Counted from the stretch's first letter, positions 25,346-36,034 are shown. The stretch is DNA of 64,000 nt from Rhodococcus sp. Leaf278 (GCF_001426085.1 NZ_LMRR01000012.1:65318-129317), one strand, 5' to 3'. Numbers and translations: made by a program. Notes: generated from the letters alone by a model not told the origin.

Positions 25346-25386
25346 TACCCGGCTTCACCGCATCGTTCAGTCGGTGAAGCCGGGTA
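25346..25386. terminator. Long perfect hairpin between whiB7 and ABC1 kinase genes
   Basis: TACCCGGCTTCACCG (25346-25360) and CGGTGAAGCCGGGTA (25372-25386) form a 15-bp perfect stem with an 11-base loop between two convergent genes. The right arm is inside the last codons of the minus-strand kinase gene. There is no T-run on either side, so it is either a bidirectional terminator of the T-poor actinobacterial type or an mRNA 3'-end stabiliser. Confidence 0.6.
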
Positions 25387-26677
25387 ACCACTCGGTGAGG
25401 ATTGCCATGTACGGCGCGTAGGCGTCGAGCTGGGCGCAGATTCCCACCAGTCCACCGAGAACGCGGAAGATCATCACGTATTCGGCGGGCATGTTCAGTG
25501 CTCGAACAGTGCGAAACTGAGCACTGTTGAAATCCGCAGCAGTACCCGCAGCCTTCTGCAACCACGCGCGGGTGAAGTGGAACGACTCGGTATGGATCGG
25601 GTCGGTGAAGGGGCGTAGGTAGTCCGCGATTTCCTTCTCTGTCACCGTTCGGCCGGGCACCACGAAGCCGCTTTCGGTGAACAACACCACCAGTTCCTCG
25701 AACCTCTCGTCCCGCGCGAGTGACACCATCCGGCCCAGAACGGGTGGCAGACCGTCGGGCATCGGAGCGCACGCACCGAAATCGATGACGCCCATGCGGC
25801 CGTCGTCGAGCATCATGAAGTTGCCTGGATGTGGGTCGGCGTGCAACAACTTCGCCCGAGCGGGTGAGACGAACGCGAACAGGGCCAGGAGCTCGCCGGC
25901 CCGGTTACGTTCCTCGGCCGTACCGCTGGCTATGACGTCGGCCAACGGTCGACCCGTCATCCATTCGCTGACAACGACTTTGGGCGCACTGGCAACAATC
26001 TTGGGAATTGCGAATTGCGGATCGCCCGCGAACTCCTTGCTGAACGCCCGCTGATTCGAGGCCTCGATACGGTAGTCGAGCTCGTCCTCGGTGCGGGCCG
26101 TGAGCTCTTCGAGCACCGGCTTGACGTCGGTCCCCGCGAGCACGGTGCTGAACAGGTTCGCGAAACGCGACAGAGTCTTGAGGTCGGAGCGCAATGCAGC
26201 GTCCGCACCGGGATACTGAATCTTCACTGCGACGTCGCGTCCGTCCGACCACGTGGCCCGGTGCACCTGGCCGATGCTCGCCGAAGCGATCGCTGTGTCG
26301 TCGAAATCGAGAAAGCGTGATCGCCACGCTGTTCCGAGTTGTTGATCCAGCACTGTGTGAACCGTCTTCGCCGGCATGGGCGGACCCTGCGCCTGGAGCT
26401 TGGTGAGGGCTTCCCGGTACGGCTCGGAATACTCCTCGGGAACTGCGGCTTCCATCACCGAGAGCATCTGCCCCAGCTTCATGGCACCGCCCTTGAGCTC
26501 GCCGAGAACGGAGAAGAGCTGTTCCGCAGCTTTGGCGGCCATGTCCGCATCGATCTCGTCGCGATTTCCGCCGGCGAGCTTCTTGCCGAAGCCCATGGCA
26601 GCACGCCCCGCCATTCCCAGTGGGATGCTGGCCAGTTTTGCAGTACGAGTCGATCCACGGCGCGGTATGTCAGACAC
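25367..26677 (-). CDS. ABC1/UbiB/AarF-family atypical kinase
   Basis: A 436-residue ABC1-family protein. It has the KxGQ motif GGAMKLGQMLSVMEAAVP, the Ala-rich nucleotide loop ASASIGQVHRATW, the lysine VAVKIQYPGAD, the ExD motif TEDELDYRIEASNQ, the catalytic loop LLHADPHPGNFMML and the metal Asp VIDFGACAPMP. These kinases have ATPase activity linked to quinone or lipid metabolism. H37Rv Rv3197 sits at the same place and has been associated with macrolide resistance. The frame is open to 26770; GTG 26677 (MSDIPRRGSTRTAK) is chosen because this is where family similarity begins. Convergent with whiB7. Confidence 0.87.
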   Translation of the reverse strand: MSDIPRRGSTRTAKLASIPLGMAGRAAMGFGKKLAGGNRDEIDADMAAKAAEQLFSVLGELKGGAMKLGQMLSVMEAAVPEEYSEPYREALTKLQAQGPPMPAKTVHTVLDQQLGTAWRSRFLDFDDTAIASASIGQVHRATWSDGRDVAVKIQYPGADAALRSDLKTLSRFANLFSTVLAGTDVKPVLEELTARTEDELDYRIEASNQRAFSKEFAGDPQFAIPKIVASAPKVVVSEWMTGRPLADVIASGTAEERNRAGELLALFAFVSPARAKLLHADPHPGNFMMLDDGRMGVIDFGACAPMPDGLPPVLGRMVSLARDERFEELVVLFTESGFVVPGRTVTEKEIADYLRPFTDPIHTESFHFTRAWLQKAAGTAADFNSAQFRTVRALNMPAEYVMIFRVLGGLVGICAQLDAYAPYMAILTEWLPGFTD

Positions 26678-26757
26678 GACTCCATCATGGCTGAACCTTC
26701 CGACAATTGCTCGGACCCGCGTATTACGACCTGTATCGACCGAGGTGATCGCCTCGA

Positions 26758-27642
26758 TCAATGCCAGCAATCACAGTGCGGGTGCTTGCGCCACAGTCTT
26801 TTGTGCACCGTGGCTGCACGCGCTGCGAGATTCAACTCCATGGTGCAGTCGGCGGTTTCGGGCATCGACCCGTCGGAGCGACCGATGAGCGGTTCGAGCT
26901 GGGCGAATGCAAATGCCGCCGTGGCCAGCACCGTCGCGCTGCTGGCATGACCGACGGTACCGAGCAGCTGAGCCGACAGGTGTGGCCATTCGGGGTCGAG
27001 GTCGCAGCGAGTCAGATCTGCGCACCGCAGGCAACTCGTTCGGCCTGGCAGGACGAAGGGGCCGACCACACCCTTCCCGTCCCGCAGCCGCACCTGCAGA
27101 TGTGGGATGCGTAGACGGACAAGATCGGTCACCAATCGCGGCTCGGCGACCAGATCGTCGGCGAGTACGACGATGTCGTAGGTCCACGCATTCACGGTGG
27201 ACTGTGGGTAGCGAGTAGGCGTCAGGCTCGACCGGCTGACCGCTGCGCTGGTGCGACTCAGGCCCGACGCCAACGCGTCCGACAGCGGTCCACGCCCCAC
27301 CAGGTGGACGGTCCGCACCGTCCCGGGCGCGTCCGGCGTCACGTGCTGCGACACGGCGGGCATGTTCGTTCCGTGCATCAGCAACCCGGATTCCTCCAAC
27401 TCGCCGAGCATCGCCGACGTTCGGTTGGCGGAGAGCCCCAATGTCATTGCGTGACAGACGATATGAGGTCTCGACCGGCCGGCAGCGAGGAGCCGAAGGA
27501 CTTCGAGTATCGAACCCGGCTCGGCCCCGGGAGGCGGAGTGACGACAACGCTGGTCTCGGGGCTCCAGCCCAGTTGAACGGTGCCGTCCCGTCGAGGCAG
27601 TATCGCCACCGCGGGATCGAGTCGAACGGTCGGTGTGATCAT
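26758..27642 (-). CDS. ThiF/cyclodehydratase-like protein (TOMM-type), no partner nearby
   Basis: A 294-residue protein resembling the E1-like/Ocin-ThiF cyclodehydratase component of azol(in)e peptide pathways: an N-terminal RiPP-recognition-like region (LDPAVAILPRRDGTVQLGW; LLAAGRSRPHIV), a Rossmann-like centre (VHLVGRGPLSDALASGL; DIVVLADDLV), LPGRTSCLRCADLTRCDLDPEWP-type Cys pair (CLRC near 212) and a terminal HPHCDCWH pair, together a probable zinc site. No YcaO gene or precursor peptide is visible in the window. H37Rv has Rv3196 here. Function is unknown; it may be an orphan E1-like adaptor. An inverted repeat GTGAT-CATGA-ATCAC overlaps the start codon (27635-27649). The gap 27643-27764 shows nothing else. 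Confidence 0.65.
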   Translation of the reverse strand: MITPTVRLDPAVAILPRRDGTVQLGWSPETSVVVTPPPGAEPGSILEVLRLLAAGRSRPHIVCHAMTLGLSANRTSAMLGELEESGLLMHGTNMPAVSQHVTPDAPGTVRTVHLVGRGPLSDALASGLSRTSAAVSRSSLTPTRYPQSTVNAWTYDIVVLADDLVAEPRLVTDLVRLRIPHLQVRLRDGKGVVGPFVLPGRTSCLRCADLTRCDLDPEWPHLSAQLLGTVGHASSATVLATAAFAFAQLEPLIGRSDGSMPETADCTMELNLAARAATVHKRLWRKHPHCDCWH

Positions 27643-27764
27643 GAATCACACTCTGACAGCGATCACTTCCGCGAACTCCCGCCCGGGGCACGTTATCCAC
27701 AGGGGTGCAGTGCCTCCGAGCAGGCGTTCGACGGAGAAGCGGAACTCGAGCGAAAACTGCCCGG

Positions 27765-29174
27765 TCAGCTTGTGGATGAACCCTTTTCGGGATCGTCGTC
27801 GCTGCTCTCGTCGCCCTTGTTGTGGTCGTCCTTGCCCGCGGCCTGTTCGGCTTCTGCGCGTTCTTTGGCCTCCATCGCCTCGAGCTGGGCGATCGGGTCG
27901 TCGAAGTTCGACGTCCCACCACCGACTACGCGGTCGATGAACGATGCAGGGTTGTCCAGGTCCGACGAGTCGGGCAGCAGGTCGGGATGCGCCCACACTC
28001 CGTCGCGTCCCTCGATGTCGGCTGCGGCAAGGAGTTGGCGCCACAGATCGGCTGCTTCGCGAACCTTGCGTGGGCGCAGTTCGAGGCCGACCAACGTGGC
28101 GAAGGTCTGCTCGGCCGGGCCACCGGACGCCCGACGGCGGCGGATGGTCTCGCCGAGTGCCACAGCCCCCGGCAGCCGGTCGCCCAGCGCAGCTGCGACC
28201 ACGGTCTCGACCCATCCTTCGACCAGGGCCAGAAGTGTTTCCAGACGCTCGAGAGCATGCTTCTGCTCCGGCGTCGTCTGTGGCTCGAATGCGCCCTGCT
28301 GCAGAATCGCTTCGATCTTCGACGGATCGGTCAACGCGGACGGGTCGAGGCCCGCCGCTGCCTCCTCGATTGCCGAGAAGTCCATTCGGATTCCGCGTGC
28401 ATACTCCTCGACTGTGGCCAGAACCCGTTGCCGCAGCCATGGAATATGGCTGTAGAGCCGCTGGTGCGCGGCTTCCCTCGCCGCGAGGAACACCAAGACC
28501 TCGCGCTCGGGCTGCTCGAGTCCCTCACTGAACGACGCGATGGCCGACGGCAGCAACGCCGCTGTGCCCGACGGTCCGAGCGGTAGGCCGATGTCGGTGG
28601 AGGTGAGTACCTCCTTGGAGAGCTGACCGAGTGCCTGGCCGAGTTGCGAGCCGAAGGCCATTCCGCCCATCTGCGTCAGCATGCCCATCATGGGTCCGGC
28701 CATCTGCTGGGCCTCGGCGGGAAGACCCGATGTCCACATCCCCGAAATTTGCTCGGCGACGGGATCGCACAGTCGCTTCCAGGTCTCGATCGTGTTGTCC
28801 AGCCAGTCGACCGGTGTCCATGCAGCGGTTTTGGTAGCACCGGCAGGCAGGGTCGTCGCCCCGTCCAGCCACAGCTCGGCCAGGTGTGCGGCATCCGTGA
28901 TGGCTTCTCGCTCGCCTGCCGATACCGGGCTGAAGTCACCCATCTGCTGACGGGCCAGCTGTTTGGCCAAGTCGTAGTTGACCGGTCCGGAACCGGTCCC
29001 GCCGGCAGTGCCCATGCCACTGAGCATCTGACCGAACTGGGTGAGCATCTGGCCCAGCTGGGCAGGGTCGAACCCCTCCGCACCGAAGCCGAAACCGGCG
29101 GGGTTGCCCGAACCGTCCGGATCCTTCTTCTTGTCCGGATCGTCGTCGGAAGCACCGAAACCAAAATTGCTCAT
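27765..29174 (-). CDS. Zinc-dependent metalloprotease, Zincin_2/DUF2342 family
   Basis: A 469-residue cytoplasmic protein. A Gly- and Asp-rich N-terminus (about 1-60) precedes the Zincin_2 domain (about 70-400), with the family motif FLAAREAAHQRLYSHIPWL near residue 230, taken as the presumptive metal-binding helix, and a second conserved region TPEQKHALERLETLLALVEGW. The C-terminal 40 residues are acidic and disordered. No protease activity has been shown for this family that I know of; the assignment is structural. Rv3195 occupies this place in H37Rv. It is divergent from the PDZ protease, the two starts being 144 bases apart, so both promoters lie in 29175-29318. Confidence 0.8.
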   Translation of the reverse strand: MSNFGFGASDDDPDKKKDPDGSGNPAGFGFGAEGFDPAQLGQMLTQFGQMLSGMGTAGGTGSGPVNYDLAKQLARQQMGDFSPVSAGEREAITDAAHLAELWLDGATTLPAGATKTAAWTPVDWLDNTIETWKRLCDPVAEQISGMWTSGLPAEAQQMAGPMMGMLTQMGGMAFGSQLGQALGQLSKEVLTSTDIGLPLGPSGTAALLPSAIASFSEGLEQPEREVLVFLAAREAAHQRLYSHIPWLRQRVLATVEEYARGIRMDFSAIEEAAAGLDPSALTDPSKIEAILQQGAFEPQTTPEQKHALERLETLLALVEGWVETVVAAALGDRLPGAVALGETIRRRRASGGPAEQTFATLVGLELRPRKVREAADLWRQLLAAADIEGRDGVWAHPDLLPDSSDLDNPASFIDRVVGGGTSNFDDPIAQLEAMEAKERAEAEQAAGKDDHNKGDESSDDDPEKGSSTS

Positions 29175-29318
29175 GTCTCAACGGTACAAGCCATGTGCAC
29201 GCGGAGCGCGGAAGATCGTCACGCTGACGGCGAACAGATCACGCTCGTCGCTGCGCGTGACAGGCTCCGGCAGGGGCGGTATCGGCGGCCCGGCGCGTTC
29301 GGATCTAGTGTCTACCGA

Positions 29319-30344
29319 GTGAACCGAAGGATCGCCACTCTTGTCGCTGCGCTGGTACCGGTGGTGGTGCTGGGCGTCACCGGATCGGTCGTCACCGTTC
29401 CGTTCGCCGCTCTCGGCCCCGGCCCTACGTACAACACCCTCGGCGATGTCGACGGAGTGCCCGTGGTGCAGATCGACGGAACCGACGTCGATCCGACGGC
29501 GGGGAATCTGAACATGACGACTGTTGCCGTCCGGGATCAGCTCAATCTGTTCGAGGCCATCGGTTTCTGGGCGAGCGGCCGTCAAGGCCTCGTTCCGCGC
29601 GAGGAGGTCTATCCGCCGGACAAGTCCAAGGAAGAAGTGCAGGAAGGCAACCAAGCGGATTTCGAGGAGTCCGAATCCAGTGCCGAACTTGCCGCTCTGC
29701 ACCACCTGGATCTGCCGGTGTCGTTGGCTGTGGCGAGCGTGGCCGAGGATGGGCCCGCCGCCGGGGTGCTGAACGTGGGGGACACGCTCGTCTCGGTCGG
29801 CGGCAGCCCGGTAGCCACCGCGTCGGCAGTGCGTGAGGCCGTCAGCGCCCGAGCGCCGGGCGATTCGCTGGACATCGAGTACGTGCGAGACGGTACGACG
29901 CAGACGAGTGCGGTGGTTTTGGGCGCGCGGCCCGACGACGCATCCAAGGGCTACCTCGGCGTTACTCCCGAAGAGCAGCCCGACGTCCCGTTCGAGGTGA
30001 AGTTCAACCTCGCGGACGTGGGCGGACCCTCGGCCGGGTTGATGTTCAGCCTCGCCGTGGTGGACAAGCTCAGCCCTGGTGAATTGAGCAACGGGGAGTT
30101 CGTCGCAGGCACCGGAACCATCGACGCCGAGGGCACGGTCGGCCCCATCGGCGGCATTCCATACAAACTGATCGCTGCCCGTGAAGCGGGAGCCACCACG
30201 TTCCTGGTTCCGGATGCGAACTGCGGTGAGGCACTGCAGAACGTCCCCGACGGACTCCGCCTGGTGCGTGTCGAATCGTTGGACAGTGCTGTCCAGTCGC
30301 TGCAGGCGATCGGCTCAGGTGCCGACGCGCCGTCCTGCAGCTGA
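29319..30344 (+). CDS. PDZ-domain Lon-like membrane-anchored protease
   Basis: A 341-residue protein. An N-terminal membrane anchor (residues 6-27), an extracytoplasmic region, a PDZ domain (about 130-215; SVAEDGPAAGVLNVGDTLVSV) and a C-terminal Lon-type Ser-Lys protease domain with the catalytic Ser in DVGGPSAGLMFSLAVV and the Lys in GGIPYKLIAAREAGA. YlbL in Bacillus has the same plan; Rv3194c is the H37Rv counterpart. It probably degrades membrane or secreted proteins. GTG 29319 lies 7 bases after a -10 TAGTGT (29306-29311) with no ribosome site, so leaderless; the open frame back to 28644 is antisense to the zincin gene. Confidence 0.9.
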   Translation: MNRRIATLVAALVPVVVLGVTGSVVTVPFAALGPGPTYNTLGDVDGVPVVQIDGTDVDPTAGNLNMTTVAVRDQLNLFEAIGFWASGRQGLVPREEVYPPDKSKEEVQEGNQADFEESESSAELAALHHLDLPVSLAVASVAEDGPAAGVLNVGDTLVSVGGSPVATASAVREAVSARAPGDSLDIEYVRDGTTQTSAVVLGARPDDASKGYLGVTPEEQPDVPFEVKFNLADVGGPSAGLMFSLAVVDKLSPGELSNGEFVAGTGTIDAEGTVGPIGGIPYKLIAAREAGATTFLVPDANCGEALQNVPDGLRLVRVESLDSAVQSLQAIGSGADAPSCS

Positions 30345-30370
30345 TCCGTCTCTCGGGGTGGACGCCCCGG

Positions 30371-31027
30371 CTAGTCGTCTTCGAGGGTGTCGAACGTGGC
30401 GTAGAGCCCGTGTACGACGTTGGGTGCCAGGTTCTCTGCGATGCGAAGATCGATCGGCGCGAAGGGGTCGGCGTCCTCGTCGGGGTGCAACTGCAGCAGC
30501 GTCAGGGAAGGGCCGTCCTTGACGACCGCGACGATCAACCGTGCATCCCGCTTCTCGGGATGGTTCTCGGCGGCCGAGCGCGCCGCCCGGTCTGCTGCGT
30601 CCGGATCGGCGAGCAACGGCATCAACGCATCGTCGAGGGTCGATTCGGCGGCCGGAGGAAGTACGACGATCTCTTGCACCAGAGCGCATCCGACGACACC
30701 CTCGGGCCACGTCGAAGTGGCAAGGAATTCGTCGAGGGCGGGAGAGCCGCCCGTGATGTCCTCCGGGAGCGAGTGTTGCTGAATCGGAGTCAGGGCAGCG
30801 CCGTCGGCCAGATCGTCCAGCAGACCGGGTTCGGCTGCTGCCAGAGTTGCTGTGGGTACCAATGCGAACATCTGGGGGGCCTGGTGCCACCCGCCTGCGT
30901 CGACGAAATCCGCCACTTCGCGCGCGCACCGGGCCAAAGCGTCCGACACATCCTGGCCACCGGACTCGGGGTCGAACTCGTCACCGAAATCGTCTCGGCC
31001 GGGCAGTCCGTCACTGTCGTTGCTCAC
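30371..31027 (-). CDS. PPA1309 family protein
   Basis: A 218-residue acidic, soluble protein of the actinobacterial PPA1309 family, of unknown function. Recognisable stretches are QAPQMFALVPTATLAA, STWPEGVVGCALVQEIVVLP and the C-terminal VHGLYATFDTLEDD; the N-terminal 25 residues are acidic and probably disordered. No catalytic motif, signal or membrane segment is visible. Its position between the PDZ protease and the UPF0182 gene is common in this order and may hint at a shared envelope role, but that is only context. It converges on the PDZ gene with a 26-base gap. Confidence 0.75.
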   Translation of the reverse strand: MSNDSDGLPGRDDFGDEFDPESGGQDVSDALARCAREVADFVDAGGWHQAPQMFALVPTATLAAAEPGLLDDLADGAALTPIQQHSLPEDITGGSPALDEFLATSTWPEGVVGCALVQEIVVLPPAAESTLDDALMPLLADPDAADRAARSAAENHPEKRDARLIVAVVKDGPSLTLLQLHPDEDADPFAPIDLRIAENLAPNVVHGLYATFDTLEDD

Positions 31028-31225
31028 GGCACTATCCTCGCATCCGGATCGTTCTACGGATGCCGACCCTCCTGACCTGCGGTCGACAGCGGCCGCGGTA
31101 CGGGCGTCGCGGCCGTAGGATCAACGTACGTACAGTAGGGCGAAACGGACATGCGGTGCACGGAATGTGCACCGCCTCGGTTATCTGCGGCGCCGTCGGC
31201 GTCGCCTGAAGTTGGAGTGTGGCTC

Positions 31226-34186
31226 GTGGGCATGAGGCCCCCCACCGGTATGCCGTCGTTGTCGCGGCGAAGCCGGATCTTGCTCGTACTGGCCTTGGTA
31301 GCAGCAGGTCTGCTGCTCATCGGTCCCCGTCTGATCGACATGTACACCAACTGGTTGTGGTTCGGCGAAGTCGACTTCCGTGGCGTGTACACCACTACTC
31401 TGCTGACGCGATTGGTGATATTCCTCGTCGTCGCTCTGGTCGTCGGACTCATCGTGTTCGCCGCATTGTTGTTGGCATACCGCAACCGTCCGGTGTTCGT
31501 GCCGGTGGCCGGTCCCAACGATCCGATCGCGCGGTACCGCACGACGGTGATGAGCCGGTTGCGCCTGTTCGGTATCGGAATTCCGGTGGTGTTCGGCTTC
31601 CTGTCCGGCATGATCGCCCAGACCAACTGGGTGACCGTGCAGCTCTTCCTGCACGGCGGGGACTTCGGTCAGACCGACCCGCAGTTCGGACTGGACGTCG
31701 GGTTCTACTCGTTCGACCTGCCGTTCTACCGATTCATTCTCAATTGGTTGTTCGTTGCCATCGTGGTGGCCTTCTTCGCGAACCTGGTGACGCAGTACGT
31801 GTTCGGCGGAGTCCGGCTCGCCGGACGCGAAGGTGCACTCACCCGCTCGGCGCGAATTCAACTCGCTGTCATCGCCGGCAGCTTCGTTCTGCTCAAGGCC
31901 GTCGCGTACTGGTTCGACCGGTACACGTTGTTGTCGAGCGGTCGCAAGGAGCCGACCTTCACCGGTGCCGGATTCACCGACATCAATGCAGTGTTGCCGG
32001 CGAAACTCATCCTCTTGGCCATCGCAGTGATCTGTGCGATCGCGTTCTTCTCCGCAATCTTCCTGCGCGACCTCAGGATTCCGGCGTTGGCCACGGCGCT
32101 GCTGGTGCTCTCGTCCATCCTGATCGGTGCAGTCTGGCCGTTGGTGATGGAGCAGTTCTCGGTGCGTCCGAACGCGGCCGACAAGGAGAGCACGTACATC
32201 GAGCGCAACATCGCGGCCACCCGGTCCGCCTACGGGTTGACCGATGACGTGGTCACTTACCGGGACTACTCCGGTGAAGCGGCACTGAGCCCCGGTGAGG
32301 TGGCGTCGGAATCGGCGACGATGTCCAACATCCGTCTCCTCGATCCGAACATCCTTGCACCCACCTTCACCCAGCAGCGTCAGATCCGTAACTTCTACGG
32401 ATTCCCCGACACGCTGGCTGTGGACCGATACCCGGATGCCGACGGCAACCTACGCGATTACGTTGTTGCCGCGCGCGAGATCTCACCGCAGACGCTCGAC
32501 GCGAACCAGCGTGACTGGATCAACCGCCATACGGTGTTCACCCACGGAAACGGCTTCGTGGCAGCACCCGCCAACTCCGTCGACGAAGCCGTCGCCGACG
32601 AATCCAGCGGTGGGCGGGGCGGCTACCCGAACTATCAGGTGAACTGGATCGAGAACGATTCCGAGGGCACGATTCGCAAGGACGGCCCCGGCGACCTCGA
32701 TCAGCCGCGTATCTACTTCGGACCGGTCATCGCCAACTCCGACGCCGACTACTCGATCGTCGGTTCCACCGGCGAGCCTCGCGAGTACGACACGGACAGC
32801 AAGAGCTACACCTACGACGGTGCAGCGGGCGTGGACGTCGGGAACTTCTTCAATCGGTTGGTGTTCGCGAGCAAGTATGCCGAGCGCAACATCCTGTTCT
32901 CGAGCGTGATCGGCGATCAATCCAAGATTCTGTTCAACCGGGATCCTCGAGACCGCGTCCAGAAGGTCGCTCCCTGGCTCACCACCGACGGCTCGACCTA
33001 CCCGGCGATCGTCGAGGGCAAGCTGGTCTGGATCATCGACGGATACACCACGTTGGACAACTTCCCGTACGCCCAGCGGATGTCACTCGAAGACGCCACT
33101 GCCGACAGCATCGAGTCGACCACGACGCGTGCGCTGCCGAGCCAGGAAGTGTCGTACATCCGAAACTCGGTCAAGGCCACTGTCGATGCCTACGACGGCA
33201 CCGTCAAGCTCTACGAGCAGGACGAGAACGATCCGGTGCTCAAGGCGTGGGAGGGCGTGTTCCCCGGGACCGTCATCCCGAAGGACCAGGTGTCTCCCGA
33301 ATTGCGCGACCACTTCCGTTACCCGGAGGACCTGTTCAAGGTCCAGCGTGAGCTGCTCACCAAGTACCACGTCAACGATCCGCGAGAGTTCTTCACCAAC
33401 AACGCCTTCTGGGAAGTTCCGACCGACCCGACGGCGGAGAACACCTCGGCCAAGCAGCCTCCGTACTACGTGGTCGCGTCCGATATCTCCAAGGAGGAGA
33501 ACCAGGCGTCGTTCCAGCTGACCAGTGCATTGGTCGGTTACCGTCGAGAAGTGCTCGGCGCGTACGTCAGTGCGGATTCGGATCCGGACAACTACGGCAA
33601 GATCACCGTGCTGAGGTTGCCGACGGATACGTCCACCCAGGGTCCGAATCAGGTGCAGAACCAGATGACGACAACGACGGACGTCTCCGAGAGCTTGGGC
33701 ATCGTCCGCCGTGAGAACACCGTCGAGTTCGGCAACCTGCTGACCCTGCCGGTCGGCAACGGTGGGTTGATCTATGTGGAGCCCGTGTACGCCTCGCGTA
33801 CCAACGAGGCGTCGGCGTACCCGCAGTTGATTCGAGTGCTGGTCTCGTACGAGGGTCGAGTCGGCTATGCCGCTACCCTGCCCGAAGCCATCGAGCAGGT
33901 GTTCGGAGCAGGTGCCGGACGGACCGTCACCGCACCCGGTGAGACCGACGGCACCACCCAGCCGGGTGCCGTACCGGAGACGGCGCCGTCCGACGGCGGT
34001 ACTCCGTCGACAACTCCGGCACCGGCCACCGGTTCCTCGACGACTCGGGATGCGGCCGTCTCCGGTTTGAATTCTGCTCTCGCCGCGGTGCGCACCGCGC
34101 AGCAGAGTGGAAACCTGTCGGACCTCGGCACTGCACTCGAGAATCTGCAGACCGCCGTCGACGCTTACAACCGCGCAGGTAGCTGA
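31226..34186 (+). CDS. UPF0182 family large membrane protein
   Basis: A 986-residue protein with seven N-terminal transmembrane helices (about 12-310), a large extracytoplasmic domain (about 320-890) and a Thr/Pro/Ser/Ala-rich tail followed by a short helical segment ([15 protein letters not shown]). Characteristic pieces are [32 protein letters not shown] and [16 protein letters not shown]. Function is unknown; Rv3193c is the H37Rv homologue. The frame is open to 31151; GTG 31226 has GGAG at 31214-31217, eight bases away; ATG 31232 is an alternative. A -10-like TACAGT occurs near 31131. The gap 31028-31225 holds the divergent promoters only. Confidence 0.88.
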   Translation: MGMRPPTGMPSLSRRSRILLVLALVAAGLLLIGPRLIDMYTNWLWFGEVDFRGVYTTTLLTRLVIFLVVALVVGLIVFAALLLAYRNRPVFVPVAGPNDPIARYRTTVMSRLRLFGIGIPVVFGFLSGMIAQTNWVTVQLFLHGGDFGQTDPQFGLDVGFYSFDLPFYRFILNWLFVAIVVAFFANLVTQYVFGGVRLAGREGALTRSARIQLAVIAGSFVLLKAVAYWFDRYTLLSSGRKEPTFTGAGFTDINAVLPAKLILLAIAVICAIAFFSAIFLRDLRIPALATALLVLSSILIGAVWPLVMEQFSVRPNAADKESTYIERNIAATRSAYGLTDDVVTYRDYSGEAALSPGEVASESATMSNIRLLDPNILAPTFTQQRQIRNFYGFPDTLAVDRYPDADGNLRDYVVAAREISPQTLDANQRDWINRHTVFTHGNGFVAAPANSVDEAVADESSGGRGGYPNYQVNWIENDSEGTIRKDGPGDLDQPRIYFGPVIANSDADYSIVGSTGEPREYDTDSKSYTYDGAAGVDVGNFFNRLVFASKYAERNILFSSVIGDQSKILFNRDPRDRVQKVAPWLTTDGSTYPAIVEGKLVWIIDGYTTLDNFPYAQRMSLEDATADSIESTTTRALPSQEVSYIRNSVKATVDAYDGTVKLYEQDENDPVLKAWEGVFPGTVIPKDQVSPELRDHFRYPEDLFKVQRELLTKYHVNDPREFFTNNAFWEVPTDPTAENTSAKQPPYYVVASDISKEENQASFQLTSALVGYRREVLGAYVSADSDPDNYGKITVLRLPTDTSTQGPNQVQNQMTTTTDVSESLGIVRRENTVEFGNLLTLPVGNGGLIYVEPVYASRTNEASAYPQLIRVLVSYEGRVGYAATLPEAIEQVFGAGAGRTVTAPGETDGTTQPGAVPETAPSDGGTPSTTPAPATGSSTTRDAAVSGLNSALAAVRTAQQSGNLSDLGTALENLQTAVDAYNRAGS

Positions 34187-34205
34187 TCTCCCGCTGACAT
34201 GAGCG

Positions 34206-34242
34206 AAAGAGCCGCCTCACCGTTTCGGTGAGGCGGCTCTTT
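34206..34242. terminator. Bidirectional Rho-independent terminator after UPF0182 and rpf genes
   Basis: A 17-bp perfect stem, AAAGAGCCGCCTCACCG (34206-34222) against CGGTGAGGCGGCTCTTT (34226-34242), with a TTT loop. T-rich tails occur on both strands, serving the convergent genes on either side. Confidence 0.9.
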
Positions 34243-34278
34243 CGTTGTGCAGCTGCAGCTCGTGTGAACTGCTCGGGA

Positions 34279-35220
<942 letters not shown>

Positions 35221-35303
35221 CGCTTCGCCGTGATAAACGCGGGGAAGGAATGCCTCGAGTGCATGCGTTCGGCGGGCGTAGGGGCACGCGATTGTCACGT
35301 GAT

Positions 35304-35333
35304 TTGCATTGGCCGTACGCGCGGGAGTAACTT
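35304..35333 (+). promoter_or_regulatory. Promoter of initiator tRNA gene
   Basis: TTGCAT (35304-35309), an 18-base spacer and TAACTT (35328-35333), 11 bases before the tRNA. The 10-mer GTAACTTCGT spanning this -10 recurs exactly at the tRNA-Ala promoter. Confidence 0.65.
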
Positions 35334-35344
35334 CGTAGATGCAT

Positions 35345-35421
35345 CGCGGGGTGGAGCAGCTCGGTAGCTCGCTGGGCTCATAACCCAGAGGTCGCAGGTT
35401 CAAATCCTGTCCCCGCTACCA
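35345..35421 (+). tRNA. tRNA-fMet (initiator, anticodon CAT)
   Basis: A 77-base cloverleaf starting CGCGGGG and ending CCCCGCT-A-CCA, with encoded CCA. The anticodon loop CTCATAA lies on a stem with three consecutive G-C pairs (GGG/CCC), and position 1 (C) does not pair with position 72 (T); both are initiator hallmarks. The T arm carries GGTTCAAATCC. Confidence 0.96.
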
Positions 35422-35426
35422 CTACG

Positions 35427-35459
35427 AAAAGGCCCGAGACTATCGTCTCGGGCCTTTTT
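35427..35459 (+). terminator. Terminator after tRNA-fMet
   Basis: AAAAGGCCCGAGAC (35427-35440) pairs with GTCTCGGGCCTTTT (35445-35458) around a TATC loop, ending in five T. A strong Rho-independent terminator. Confidence 0.92.
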
Positions 35460-35476
35460 CGTGTTCTTATCTGGGC

Positions 35477-35992
35477 ATGATTCTCCCGGCCGTCAGAGAC
35501 CCACGGTTGATCACGGTGCACCGCGGTGGCTTGTTGTCCGACGACGACCATCGAAGCCTGGCGCTGTGGGCCGCCGAGTGTGCGGAACACGTGCTGGGCT
35601 TGTTCGAGGCGGCGGAGCCTTCCGACCCGCGGCCGCGTGAGGCAGTCGAGGGCATTCGGGCGTGGATGCGCGGTGAACTAGCGATGATGGCGACCCGCGC
35701 CCTCGGCGGCCACAGTATGGGTGCGGCACGGCCCCTGAGCGGCGCTGCACGCTTCGCTGCCTACGCCGCCGGCCAGGCCGCGTGTGTGGCACACGTACCC
35801 GAACACGACCTCGGAGCGGCTGCCTACGCGATCAAGGCGGTCCAGGCCGCCGCACCTAGCGGCAGGGAGACAGGTGCCGGGCGAAGGGAACTCCGATGGC
35901 AGCGGAATCGACTACCGGACAGCGTGCGTGAGTTGGTGCTGGAAGATCAGAAGAAGAGAAACAGTATTTGCTGGTCCGTGTTCGACGACTGA
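35477..35992 (+). CDS. Imm5-like putative immunity protein
   Basis: A 171-residue soluble, alpha-helical protein with the Imm-5 family pattern: LALWAAECAEHVLGLFE, PREAVEGIRAWMRGE, a run of Ala-rich helices (ARFAAYAAGQAACVAHVPEHDLGAAAYAIKAVQ split over residues 95-130) and a basic tail. Imm-5 proteins are predicted immunity factors of polymorphic toxin systems; many occur alone. No toxin gene is adjacent: neighbours are tRNA-fMet and a small acidic protein. It is either an orphan immunity protein against a competitor toxin or a helical protein with another role. ATG 35477 follows the tRNA terminator by 17 bases and has no ribosome site. Confidence 0.65.
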   Translation: MILPAVRDPRLITVHRGGLLSDDDHRSLALWAAECAEHVLGLFEAAEPSDPRPREAVEGIRAWMRGELAMMATRALGGHSMGAARPLSGAARFAAYAAGQAACVAHVPEHDLGAAAYAIKAVQAAAPSGRETGAGRRELRWQRNRLPDSVRELVLEDQKKRNSICWSVFDD

Positions 35993-36034
35993 TCAACCGA
36001 ACGTCGTTGCGGATCTCGGCTGTTCCTCGAGGAT

